From: Motacilla alba alba
Lineage: Eukaryota; Chordata; Aves; Passeriformes; Motacillidae
Direction: 5' to 3'
DNA length: 64,000 bases
NCBI RefSeq assembly: GCF_015832195.1
Contig: NC_052018.1
Coordinates: forward strand, 52,823,666 to 52,887,665
The translations under genes and the position numbers were made by a program. The notes beneath the pieces are model-generated. The model made no database searches and was not told the origin of the DNA. It saw only the letters and a list, made by a program, of their open reading frames with translations. Shown here one piece after another: positions 24,261 through 36,231 of the stretch (positions are counted from its first letter, which is position 1; each line of letters begins with the position of its first letter).

Positions 24261-27200
24261 GGAAGCATATTGATCTTAGGAAGTTCATTATTATTAAATG
24301 AAATATTTAAAAATTTAAACCAGTTTGGCTTTTTTTCCTCCCCTCTTTCTTTCTTTTTTCTGGCAGGAACAATACACCTGTAGAAATAATACAGCTATAG
24401 AAATAATAAAATCTATCCATGCCCTAAATACGCCCCAAAAATATTTGTTGTGGTATGTACAACCAAAGTTTGCTGATGAGATTTTAATTCAGACCCTAGT
24501 TTAGGAAGCAGTCTGGCCCCATTTCTAGTTATTTCTTGTAGGTAAACCTAAACAATCTGGTTTCTATTGTATGCCAAAATGTAGTGGTTCATTTTCAATT
24601 TTATATCTTCTCATCTTCAGAAATATTACATTTTAAATTGCATAAAGCAGATAAATACAAGTAATTTGGTTTGCAAAAAGCAACCTTTAAGAAATGTTAT
24701 TTCTGATTGCAAAAAAATTGATTAATGTGCATTTGAATAGAGAAAAAAACGCAACAGTTGTCCAGTTTATTTTTCTGTCATTACTAAATTTTTGAAGAAA
24801 TTTTGCTTTTGAAGCTGCTTGTTCTAGAAAGCTGTCAAGAAAACAGATCTTATGCTGGTGCAATAAATATAAGTAAAGTATATTTTGAATTTACTTTGAG
24901 AAGTTTAAACCAGAAAAGTAGTTACATGTAACCACTCAGAGAAAGAAAGCATATCATCTGGTAATTTTAACTTTCAACCTCAATTAAGGTAAAATAGGAT
25001 GACAAAATCATGCTTATGAATAGAAAAAACCCCAGGTCTATCAGATGACAAGTCCAAGGAAATCCAAGCTGCTTGGAAATGAAGCTTGTGTGAAGAAGAA
25101 AGAATTTGGCCATTTCTCTGTGTGCACAACTGAAGTTCCAGTCTAATCAGTCTGGAATACATTTAGTTGGATGTGCATGTGAATCTCTGCAGTGTGCACA
25201 TAGTGAATGCAATGCCTCCTGTATCACCTGGAGCACATGAGTTTGCACAGTGTGCATGCCAGATGTGGCTGCAGTTCCATCTGAAATTCTCACCTCTGGG
25301 AAACCTAAGAACAGAAAGGAAGAAAGTTTTTACACTGACGTTTTTCTTTAGTGAGAACATAAAACCAAGGTATTATTTCTTTCTTTAGGGACTGCATTTT
25401 GTAGTTAGCACTTCAGTGAAACTTTCTCTCATAACCTGTTGATGGTCACCAAACCACTTTTTTTTTTGTGCAGGTGGACTCACATCAGTCCTTTAGGATT
25501 TGATTTTGTGTATCTGAACCAAGTAAGATTCTAACATTAAACTGTTGAGTTATAAAAATCTGCATATCTGTCATCAGTTAATTTTTGCATCGTTTATTCT
25601 CCTAATGAGCATGAGATATGCTGAAGCTGCTTTTCAGTTATTGTTTAGTTTAGCTTGTGCTTCACACAACTGGGAGCACTGTAGCTACTTTTTCTAGTTA
25701 AATGTTAATACTGAACAATCAAACATACTTTGCAATAGAGAAACAAATTATTTCCATATGCATAGAAAATCCCTAAACAAATCCATCAAATATGTTGTCT
25801 CAACTATTTCTCTTCCAGCACTGAGAGAATGCTGGCACACAGTTAGTATACAGCATCTGGTTAGCTGAGAATACATCAATGTCTCTGAAGTTTTAAAACT
25901 TTTTATTTGAAAAGCAAGTCTTTCCCACAAAGTATGAAACCATCCATCTAGAGCTTTTGACTGTGATACTGATCCCCTAGACTTTAGTATGCTTCACAGG
26001 CATTTTAGGTAAGTTTACATGCACAAGGTAGCTAATATATTCTTTCAGAACTAGAAAAAAATTGATATTTTTATAATTTTCTCTTTGGAAATTATAAATG
26101 CCATATAAAATATTTGTATTTCATGTCTTATATGTATAGTTTATGATCACAGGGCTAGACAAAATGGAGTGTTCTTTGCTAAATAGACTTTTTTTATAAG
26201 TATTCCCATTCTAGTTCTAAATAGAAGCTCTTGGCATTGCTGAAGCCAATACTGAAATTCCCATAAGCTTCAGCAGCCGTTGGCCTCTATTTCACCATAG
26301 GAATTTAAGATTGGATTCCAAATGGAATCTAGCTCTATGTCCAAAATTCAGATCCTCAAAATCTCTGTTCAGATGCCACTCTAGACACCTCCATTTCTAT
26401 TGTAACACTCCTCCATCTGTTTGTAAAAGTCTCCAGCTGTTACCTTTGCCTGGAGTTCACTAAACCATTTGGTGACTGCTTTAGACCTGCTCCTCAGAAA
26501 GAATCACACATAAGAGTTCTCCAAACTCCTTTACCCACACTGCTCAGCCGGGCAGCAACTTCAGGGAAGACCTCAACTTTGATAGACTGGATTGTGGATG
26601 TGAGGGTAAAGGTCCTCTCCTCATCTGCTGCTACACTTCCCTTTGCTGCTATTTCTCTCATTTTCTAGAGATGTTGTAGCTCCAGCTTAGGGCCACCTGA
26701 TCATGACACTGTGGGGTCTGACTGATGAGAGGACGGAGAAAGAGAGGGAGACCACATGGAAACATGATGTTGGAAGGACACCTGGCTTCTGGTTACTCCC
26801 TTTGCTCTGCAGCGTGTGTTTTATTCGGGGAGGTTTAACCTAAGACTATGCACACTGTCCTTGGAGCAGGGACAGAAATCTTTTCCCGAGTCTCTGATGA
26901 GTGCTTGCAAGACTCCAGAATTACACTAACAGAAGCTCTATCTATCTTGCCAAATTTTTATTTAATTATTCCCTGTAAAGTGAAACAGCTTCCTGTCTCT
27001 GAGTACCCAGAAGCTTGGCAGTTAATAGTTCAGGCATTTTTGCAGATGGAGTGGGAGTTCAAAGCACCTAATGGATGGTAGAGGAATGAACTTTTGGCTC
27101 CCAGCCTAAGTGTACCTGTGGTGCTATTGGGAGAAAGTGGCTTTCGCAGTGCTTGGGGGTGCCTGGATCTCCCCCTTGTCCCAGAGCAGCACTTCAGGGC

Positions 27201-30200
27201 CCGAGGGGCTTCTTCCCATCACCCCAGCATCCTGCCCTGCACGGGGCACCACCAGGAATGCCAGCTGTGCAGTGAATTAACAGTGGGAAATTATGGAGGA
27301 AACACTGGTGGAGAAACAGCGCTGTGGGCTAGGAGGTGTGGGGGAAAATCCTGCTGGAAGAGATGGTCGGTGTGCCAGCTAATGCTTACCAGACTGTTAA
27401 TTCTTTTTATTTCTGACCTTGCTAAGATCCCAAGGCACCCAAAAGACAAAGTTTGGAAACTATGCTGTAAGCTGGTACCTTTAAAGAGCAAGCAAACAAT
27501 GAACCCATGGTCTAATTACACCAGGAATTTTCCAGACTTTTCAGCTGTTATGTAAAACATTTTGCCTCTCTAATAATTATTATAAACTTCTTAACTAGAC
27601 TGATTTTCCCAGGAACAATAAAGTTTAGTCTAAATTTATATGTTATTCAAAGGAAATCAGCTCAGGGACTTGCTGTTCAAAGGGAAATTTGTAGTGCTGT
27701 TTAATACAAAGCTAAAATTAAAAAGAAAGAAAAGAAGTCTGTGTTTTACATTAAACCAAACCTTTTTGATAAGAATGCTGGCCTGGAGCAATTTAAGCCA
27801 TGAAAAATGAACTCCCTGAACACTCCTGTCAGAGTCTAGTGATGGAAGGATCCCTGTAAATTCTTAATCTGCCTTTCTTCGTGGCAGGACAATATAGTTC
27901 TATAGAAAGGAAGGTCAAGGAACTGAACCCCCACAGTAGGTATCCAAAAAAGCAATCAAGCTAAACTAGCAGGGAGTGGATTCCAGCTGAACTCTGTAGT
28001 GAGAAGCTTTTCTCTTCCACCACAGGTACCTTATAGAAGGGAGGATTCCTGGGACTAGTGGTTTAATTTCTCTGGCTACCATGCTAATCACATACGTCCC
28101 ATAATTACTGTCTTTCTTTCTTTTCCCCAGACTGTCATTCTTCTGTCTCTCAGCTCCATCCAACAGGCAGACAATGTGGACACAAAGGCTGTGCAAGCTG
28201 GCGAGGCACCTGATGGAACTCCGAAGCTCCGTGACACACTACCCTGTGCCCCACTCTTTCAAATATTTAATTTGCATTCTTTTCCAGCAATAGCCAAATG
28301 CTCAGGGGCTGCTTTCCATTTTCACCTCATTAGATTATATGTCTGAACATAAAAATGACTGAGAGCTGTGAACCAAATCAAGCTCCTGCAATGTGTGCTG
28401 CAAACATGCCAATCATAGTGATGACACAAGGCGAGGATTTGGCAAAAGTCATGCATGGCATTAATGTTAATTCTGTATTTGCAGGTTAGACCAATGTCAG
28501 CTTTATAGCAAACTCATTATCTTATTTAAGGAACAATGATGGGTTTCCCAGAAGGCATAAAAAATAATCTTATGGCAGGCTCTGAAGAAAAGGGGTCTCT
28601 GACCAGACGAAACGACACAACACCAGTCAAAGGAAACTGGCAAGGGACGGTGGCTTCCTCCATCCCAGTCAAATGCATGGGCCACCTTCTGTGGCTACAT
28701 AAGACAGAGGAAAAGGATACAAATCAGACTAAACCCTAAAAGTTGGAAAAGCTCTCCAAGAGGCTTTCAGGTGGGTTCAGAGAGTCACTGCCTCATGGAT
28801 GCACTTTGCTGACACAGTAGGGGCATACGAGATACTTGCTATGGCCAGGAGTGGGAATGCTGTCCTCACTCTGTGACCACTCCCAGCTGCCCACTTTCCC
28901 AGGGAGTTCACTTCACACCAGCAGCAAAGGGGCTGAGGGCCCATGGCTGCTTCCACGCAGGCCACAGCCTGCAAGGAAAGAAAACAGGGAGGGGTCTGCA
29001 TCTGAGAAGAGTTATCCACGTCAGAGTGCAGGGTCTAGTTCTCAGTTTAGAGAAATATACTTCAGAGATGGCTATACAGAGTGCGGTGTCCGACGTAGGG
29101 TCCCCTTGGTAATCTCTCCTCTAACCTGAGTTTTAAACTGAAGCAGGAAATTAAGAGGCTTTGTTAATAAGTGTGTGATACCTGTACAGTAATTCCTTTT
29201 GCAATCAACCATCTTAATAAGAAGGCAAGACAACAGGAGGTACACACCATCGTGTATTCAGGTTTAAAATGTGGCAGAGGATTTTCACCTTTTTCTCTTC
29301 CCCTCTTTCAATTGTATAATTTGTTTTAATAAAACTCCAATATCAATTCTTGTGTGACATAGTATTTGGAGAAGTGCATCTCATATGATAAAAGAAAATG
29401 AGAAAATAAAAAGGAAAAAATCTGTGATAAGAAGATGTACATTGTACTTAGTTTCTTGGGAGAAAGGGGGCAGCCTGAAATGGAAGAGAAGGAATATGTG
29501 AGGTAGAAACCCACCCTGTGCCTAGCCGGCTTCGCGCTCTAGGACTTCATAAGGAGTGTAGTTGGAGTGGCAGGAGAGCTTTTCTCTTCATCTTTGAAAA
29601 ATGAGCCTGCAGCCTTCCTGGGAACCCTGATTAGGCAGCTGATTTGAAACTAATCTGCTGTGTGCCTTAACTGTGAAAATATACCTTCAAGCATTCCGCA
29701 GTTTCCTGCCTGGTTTGTGGAAGATGTGGCCCTCAATTTGCACAATTTGGATTGTAATTTTCCTGTAGCTCTAGGATATGTATATTTAAGGGTCTGATAA
29801 GAAGCAGCTTCTGTATACTTGGGCAGAGAATTTATTACTGGTGGATGTGTGAAAAGATGGGAGGGAGGCAGGGGGGCAGCACGTAGGGATGTTGGGAGGA
29901 GAAAGCAGTTCCCAATGGTCCTGTGTATGATAATGGAAACCTTTTGGTCTAGGGGGACACTTTATTTAGCAGCTTGACCATGGTTTATGCACATAGAATC
30001 ATAGGCAATGATGATCAAGAGGAGATTTTCATGTCTCACATCTCTGCATCTGGGGCTGCCTCAAGCCCTGACCCTCATTCTGAGTTCAGTGGAGCTTAGC
30101 AGAGGTGTCTGTACTTGATGTGTGTGTGTGAACTCCGTGTCTGGCACACTCACAGCTTGGCTCCTTCCTTATGGGTGAGCTCAGCTGAAAGCTGTGATCT

Positions 30201-32236
30201 GCAAACCTTCCCATGAGTGAACAAGATGTGCTCAGGTCCTCTTTGCTACATTATACACGACAGATCCATGCAGGAACACTTGCCTCTTGGCTTCTCTGAG
30301 TGGGAACTGGGACAACACTGAACTGGCATAAGCTAAGAGCTTGCATAAAGAGAGTGTTGACTGCATAGATTATAATTATACTTTTAAATTTTTGCTGCTT
30401 TCCTACTTTCATATCAGAATTTTCCATGGATATTAGTAAAACTGTCCATAGCTTGCAAGCTTAAAGAGCTTCATTTTAAGGAAAAGAGCTTGCTTGCTTG
30501 GTGAGATTTCTCCAAACTAAGCTACATCAGCTCTACTATAAATCTAAATTCTTCCATTTTTCTTTATATTCTTTGGCGAGGACTCACTCATATTCCTAGA
30601 TTCTTAAAGCCAGGTGGAGGGAAAGTGCTGAATATGTAAATGGCTCCTTGGCTGAAAATCTAGACCAGAAATTTCAAAGCATGCATTGTCAAAATCCTTT
30701 AAACTACAAAATCATAAGCCAGCCACTTGCATATAACAAAACTATCTTCTAGTATTTTACTTTATCATTGAGCACTATCGTCTTTTAAGTGACTACTGAG
30801 ACTGGCCAGCTTTATTAATGACCTCATAGCTGATAAATTTTGCAGCTAAGTGTCTTACTGCCTGTGAGGTAACACTGGAGAAGCAGATAAGTGTGTCTGT
30901 CTGACTAATGGTAAGAATTGCACTTTTGTGAGCTTCCCTCTTAATTCTTTCCTTTAAGGAACACTACAGCCAGTGTGTATTTTTTTTATCTGCACTGTTA
31001 ACTACACTTCTCTGGGGCATGTTATAAACAGAATGTATAATACATTTAATGGTCTGGTTGAACTATAGATGGGCTCCCCCATAAATGTAAGAAGGCACTC
31101 AGCAAGTTTTAAACAAGAGGAGGAAATACTGCTGAAAGGAATGATCAGACTTGCAAACCGTGACATAAAATTCATCTGACTAAGTAAACACAGTAAAAAA
31201 AAGTACAAAGAGATGGCTAGACCTATGTCAGCAGAGGAAACTGGGGACCTCTGGAAGTGTTTCTGAGAAAACTATCTCCAAAAGAGGTCTTTCCGAGCAG
31301 TAAGATTATGGATGAGAGAGTTGTTGGATTGTGAGCCAAGTTTTTAATTATTCTGAAAGAGAAAATGCAAAGGTTTGGGGACAGAGTGTGGGGGAAATGG
31401 GTCTTCCAGCAGTGAAGCCTGCAAAACATATCCACTACTTCAGGTAGGATACACAGTAACAGAGAGAGGACCAAACAGCAGCAGGCTGACTGTCTGTCCA
31501 TTTATACACTACCTGTTTCTGAGTGGCATCAAAAATTTCACAGGAAAAGTAGATAAAATGCCACAGCAGGCAGTCCAGAGTAACTCATTTGGAGAGGAAG
31601 TCTCTCCCTAATCAATAGTGTTTGGCCCATGTGCTATATGGTATCTTTATTTTGTAAATGTTTTCTATGGAAACTCTTTTCCCATTTTAAACATTTCATC
31701 TGGTTTTGATTCCTAAGAAAACTCTGGATTGAGCTGAAACTTATGGCTGTACTTGCCTTTATTGGTGCTAAATATTTTGCCTGATAATTTTGTTGGATAT
31801 CCTTCTTTCTTTTATTTTTTTTTTCAAGTGAATGAGTAGTAGGAATATAGTTGGCCACAGCTCTATTAATAAAACCAAATTCAAGTAGAGAATGTATTTT
31901 TGCTGGAATGAAAATTGCTTAATAAAACTGTCAGAGTCACAATAATTTTGTTACAAAAGAAAACTGGAAAAAATGTTCCAGAAACACAAAAAGTCCCATC
32001 TTGCATTTCATTTTGAAATCTTATTTCATTTCAACATTATTTGATTTTATATTATGTTTTTAGAGTCTCAGATTAAATATTCTGATACTCCTGGATCAAG
32101 TTCTATTTTCAGAATGCTCATTTATGAACAACTTGGAAATTTTTAGTTCTTACTGTGATTCAGAACAGCAGCTTTGCAACACAAAACAGGGCATCCTGAA
32201 ATGGAGATTCTATCCTCAGCTATAGCTTTGCTACAA
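24261..32236. other. About 8 kb without a recognised element
   Basis: This is the longest stretch with no repeat landmark. A 77-codon frame (26848-27081) and a GC-richer 154-codon stretch (27094-27555, lacking an ATG at its 5' end) were inspected and rejected as genes. The AT-rich segment at 28255-28495 (TTAAT and ATGCAT words, homopolymer-poor) is a possible conserved non-coding element, which is an inference only. Polypyrimidine-biased sequence occurs at about 26370-26660. Confidence 0.4.
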
Positions 32237-32848
32237 ATCATAGAATCACAGAGTAGTTTCAGTTAGAGAACATCTCCTTAGAGATAATTTGCTTCCAGAC
32301 CCCTTGCCATGGGCAGGGACACCTTCCACTATAACAGGTTGCTCAAAGCCCCATCCAACCTGGCCTTGAAAAATTCCAGGGTCAGGGCACCAACCCCAGC
32401 TTGTCTGGGCTACACGTTCCTGTGCCTCACCATCCTTGGAAGGGTTTCATCCTAAGAATTTCACTCAAATATCTAATATAATATCTAATCTAAACATGTC
32501 CTGTTCCAGTTTAAAGCTATCCCCTCCTTGTCCTCTCACTCCATGCCTTCATAAAATGTCTCTCTCCAGCTCTCTTGCAGGCCCCCTTCAGGTACGGGAA
32601 GGGCACAAGGAGGTCAGTTTGAAGCCTTCTCTTCTCCAGGCTGAACAAGTCCAGGTCTCTCAGCCTGTCTTCACAGAAGTGCCCCAGCCCCCTGATCATA
32701 TTCATGGCTTTCTTCTGGACCCTCTCTAACACATCAGTATCCTTCCTGTGCTGAGATCCCAGCTGGATGCAGCACTCCAGCTGTGGTCTCACTGGAGTGT
32801 AGCTGTAGAAGCTTTTCTTGTTGCCCTGGTGTGTCAGGCCAGATGACA
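32237..32848 (-). mobile_element. CR1 LINE, 0.6-kb 3' copy
   Basis: This is the best preserved CR1 in the window, in the - orientation. The 3' end is at 32237, where the + strand begins 'tcatagaatcacagag'. Then follow 'ccttgccatgggcagggaca', 'gttgctcaaagccccatcca', the 3' UTR and the C-terminal part of ORF2. On the + strand the conserved CR1 words 'cttctcttctccaggctgaa' and 'gcactccagctgtggtctca' are clear. The 5' part is missing, as is usual for target-primed reverse transcription. The 5' boundary near 32848 is approximate. Confidence 0.95.
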
Positions 32849-32849
32849 C
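32517..32849 (-). pseudogene. CR1 ORF2 C-terminal remnant
   Basis: This 110-codon open stretch on the - strand corresponds to the extreme C-terminal part of the CR1 ORF2 polyprotein, downstream of the endonuclease and reverse-transcriptase domains. Recognisable CR1 motifs are 'VRPQLE' near residue 21, 'DVLERVQKKA' near residue 39 and 'LFSLEKRRL' near residue 68. Endonuclease and reverse transcriptase are absent, so it cannot act. The frame is open only because the copy is short and fairly young. Its 5' end is the truncation point, not a true start. Confidence 0.85.
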
Positions 32850-34026
32850 ACTATCAGGGCTCTCACTTTCCTAAAATGTCTCAGCAGCCAGATCCCTAGA
32901 TACTAAGACAATGTCTTCCTCCCAGGCTACCTGTCCTTGCCTCCACTCTCTGTAACATGTGCCAGCTATTGTTTCCTCTCTGTCCTTGTTTTCCCTCTTA
33001 ATTTTTTCACTATGTCATTGAAAGGGAATTATCCTGCGTGCTACTAAGAATTAACACCCATCTCTGGACTTCTGTTTTCACTCTATTACTCTGGTATTAA
33101 TTGTCCAGTACCAAGCAAAGTTATTCCAGATATGAATGACATATAATGTTATTCACATCTTCTTAACTTTGTCATAATTTTTATATTATTTATCTTAAAT
33201 TTGATTATATAAGATGATTTGAGCTTATAGACCTTCATTAAATAAGCTGTGTCACATGCACACCCATACACACAACTTCACTCTGTAGCTTTACTGTCCC
33301 AGAGAGAAGCTGAGATATTTTTCTTGGATGCTTATTCATGGACACCTTACTTTTGATATTCTTTGGACACTACTTGACATTTATCACCTCTGACTTTTAT
33401 GTACCTTTTGTTGCCAAGGTGGGAAAATTTTATAAGTGTTACTTCTGGCTATGTATTGTCTTTCTGCTCAAGAGAAGGGGGTGAGCACTTGTGCTAACCT
33501 AACAATCATCCATCCTCACAGTATTATGTCACGGTTTGCATTTAGTATTTCTGATTTTTTTTTTGGCATTTCTGTCAATGCTCCTTGTTTTTATCATCAT
33601 GGTTTACTGAACAGTGCTTACAGAGCGTGTTATCCCTCTTGGGGTACTGAGGATGATGCCTCCAAACTCCTCCCAGCTCTGGAAATAGATACTCATTGCA
33701 CTTTATCTAACCTAGATCTAGACAGCAGAAAAATGAATTGCGTAGTACAGCTATGTGCACTTAAGGAGGAAGCTGACAAAATACAGGCCTTGGTTGTGAA
33801 ATGACTCCTTAAAAAGAAGTTATTTATAGTCCAGCTGAGTGCCTATCTCCATGGTCACCTGTCTCATGTTGACACTACATCCCATCCAGCAGAGGATCTG
33901 TCTGTTATTCAGCATTGCTTCCAGTATGTGGCTGGGGTGTACAGGCCTCTTGCTGGCTGCATTTCCTCGATGGACACAGAACCATCTGCTGAAGTTGGTG
34001 TCTGAGTTCTTGAGTGGGGTATGAGG
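32849..34026. other. Unique sequence, nothing recognised
   Basis: This begins with a pyrimidine-biased stretch (about 32870-33010). A 122-codon frame at 33436-33804 shows no motif. No repeat landmarks were found. Confidence 0.4.
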
Positions 34027-34133
34027 CCCTCTCCCTCTCCCTCTCCCTCTCCCTCTCCCTCTCCCTCTCCCTCTCCCTCTCCCTCTCCCTCTCCCTCTCC
34101 CTCTCCCTCTCCCTCTCCCTCTCCCTCTCCTTT
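34027..34133 (+). repeat. (CCCTCT)n hexanucleotide microsatellite
   Basis: An uninterrupted array of about 17 CCCTCT units runs from 34027 to 34130, followed by three more pyrimidines. The - strand is a pure purine tract with GGG every six bases, the textbook pattern for tandem G-quadruplexes with 3-nt loops. A long homopurine mirror repeat can also form triplex DNA. The array keeps frames open on both strands (Leu/Ser repeats on +; Arg/Glu and Gly/Glu repeats on -), which are artefacts. Confidence 0.98.
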
Positions 34134-35949
34134 AAAAGTATTAGGACCTGCTTTTTGTTTTGTATTGACATGCCACCAATACAAGTGAGAATTGTGGATG
34201 AAGAAAGTGACTGAATTGTCCCAACATTTCTCTCACAGATATACAGAACACTCATACACAATGGAAAACTCCATCTGAAGTTAGTCCCTGACTCAGACAG
34301 AGCAGAATTACTGTTAGGTGACTGTCCCAATAACAAGACTTTATTTAGTATGGGATGGTCATCAATGTCTGTCTTGTTCCTCAGTCTCGTGCACCTGGGA
34401 AACTCCACTAAGTGCACAGTCTCTAAAGCTAGCAGAGTCCTACAGGAGATTTCATGTAAGGTAAATCAAGATTCAAAAACAGTGTTACAGAGGTACTTCA
34501 GACTTCCATTAATTCCTCGCCTGCACATGAGTTACTTTCTTACGTCACTGCTTACATGTCTCATTCCACACCTCTGCACCAGACTGTGGAGTTTCAGCTT
34601 CTTGTTTAACTCGTTTGCTGTGCTCAGCAGTGAAATACAATATATAAAGTGAATCATTCACTTTTGCAGCATGTGGGAGTTAAATATCATGTTATAAACA
34701 AGTCTTGGGACTCCAAGCCCTCAAGCCTGATCTCATTCTCTCCCTAATATATAGATGTGACAGGGCTACTGATGTGCTCTGACCACTCCATACTCTGCCA
34801 CCAATGAAAAATGCTTTATGCCTCCCAGCACTCCTGTCTGCTTCAATTAGTTCATAATCTCATTGGAAGGGTGTAGCAGCACCAGCTGCAATGGGGTTTC
34901 TAGTCTGTAGCTAAGGCTCAGTGAAACACTAATGTAACCAGCAGTAATCTTCAGCAAGCCTCCTGGTCCCTTTCCTTTACAAATTTTCAAAGTCAGGGTG
35001 ACACCGTGCAGTGAAGGACCAGAACTCTGCTTTCCTGTAGGGTTTCCTCTGCGCAGAGTTTGTGCTCCACAGGAGCAGAACAGTGATAGGGAGAAAAAGA
35101 TGGGCATTTCTGGGCATATCTGGGTCGATACAGAATCTGCATTCTTCTTCTAATCTTGCTAGTCTGGGCTAGCTGTATTTTGGGAGCTGCAGAGGAGCTT
35201 TGCTGGATAGTTTGAGATTGGTGGTGTACTAGTGTGTGAGTGTGTGTCTTTTGCGGCCAGCGTTTGTTGCACATATGGTCTGGAGGCTGCAAAGCTGCAG
35301 CAAGGAACACTCTGAGCCTCAACTCATAAGTGCTCCCTGGCAGCACAATACAAATTGTATAGACAAGGAGAGGTCCAAACCCAGACCTTTATGAGGAAAG
35401 CAGGACAGAGGTCTAAAATGCTGTTGTTTCTTGTTTTCTGTTTCTTTCAAAAATGACTCTGTGCCACAGTAAACATGGCTAACAACTCTGCCTGCTAGTT
35501 CAGAGTGCTGGCTAAGGGAGCTCACATCTGCCTGCAATCGACTGTGTAGACATATCCTACGTGGCTTCTGTACTGGAGCTGGCTCCTGTCCTCCTAGCTC
35601 TGAACACAGGCAGAGTTCACGTGTGTCCCTTTGCACCCGCACCTATAAGCATGCTCAGACTGAGGGGATGTAGGCTTTATGGGAATTAGCCTTTTCCTGA
35701 GGTGTGAAAAATCTTTTTAGGTCTGGCAGCCATATGAATTCAATGTAATAGGTTGTAATTGGGCATGTCCTGGCTTGTTTGCACTCTTAATAACAACACA
35801 GCCTTCATAATTTGACACAGATATAACCCATTCTGTCACAATGGTAGTTTGCCAAGATTTATTCTTTTAACAAGGAACACAGATTCTTTTAATGTCTGAA
35901 GGCTAATGAGGAAGGCTTTTCCAAGTGCAATGTGATTACACAGAAATAA
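34134..35949. other. Unique sequence, nothing recognised
   Basis: Several 60-117-codon frames on both strands at 34350-35640 show no motif. A short GT-rich run occurs at 35230-35250. No repeat landmarks were seen. Confidence 0.4.
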
Positions 35950-36231
35950 CTCCTTTTCTCTTTTCTTTTCTTTTCTTTTCTTTTCTTTTCTTTTCTTTTC
36001 TTTTCTTTTCTTTTCTTTTCTTTTCTTTTCTTTTCTTTTCTTTTCTTTTCTTTTCTTTTCTTTTCTTTTCTTTTCTTTTCTCTCCTCTCCTCTCCTCTCC
36101 TCTCCTCTCCTCTCCTCTCCTCTCCTCTCCTCTCCTCTCCTCTCCTCTCCTCTCCTCTCCTCTCCTCTCCTCTCCTCTCCTCTCCTCTCCTCTCCTCTCC
36201 TCTCCTCTCCTCTCCTCTCCTTTTTCTTTTC
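35950..36231 (+). repeat. Compound pentanucleotide array (TTTTC)24(TCTCC)28
   Basis: TTTTC repeats fill 35961-36080 (24 units) and change abruptly to TCTCC repeats at 36081-36220 (28 units). Both arrays are perfect. With flanking pyrimidines the tract is 282 nt without a single purine on the + strand (35950-36231). The - strand reads (GGAGA)28(GAAAA)24. Such tracts can form H-DNA triplexes, and the GG-rich half could form two-layer G-quadruplexes. It opens long artefactual frames on both strands. Confidence 0.98.

Noticed and set aside
26848..27081. 77-codon protein-like frame
   Set aside because: No family recognised and no splice or promoter context. Possibly decayed repeat sequence.
27094..27555. 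154-codon open stretch, the longest outside simple repeats
   Set aside because: It has no ATG at its start, lies in a GC-richer patch where stops are rarer, and shows no motif.
33905..34417. Long open frames with Arg/Glu, Gly/Glu or Leu/Ser repeats
   Set aside because: They exist only because the (CCCTCT)n array has no stop codons. Flanks show no coding signal.
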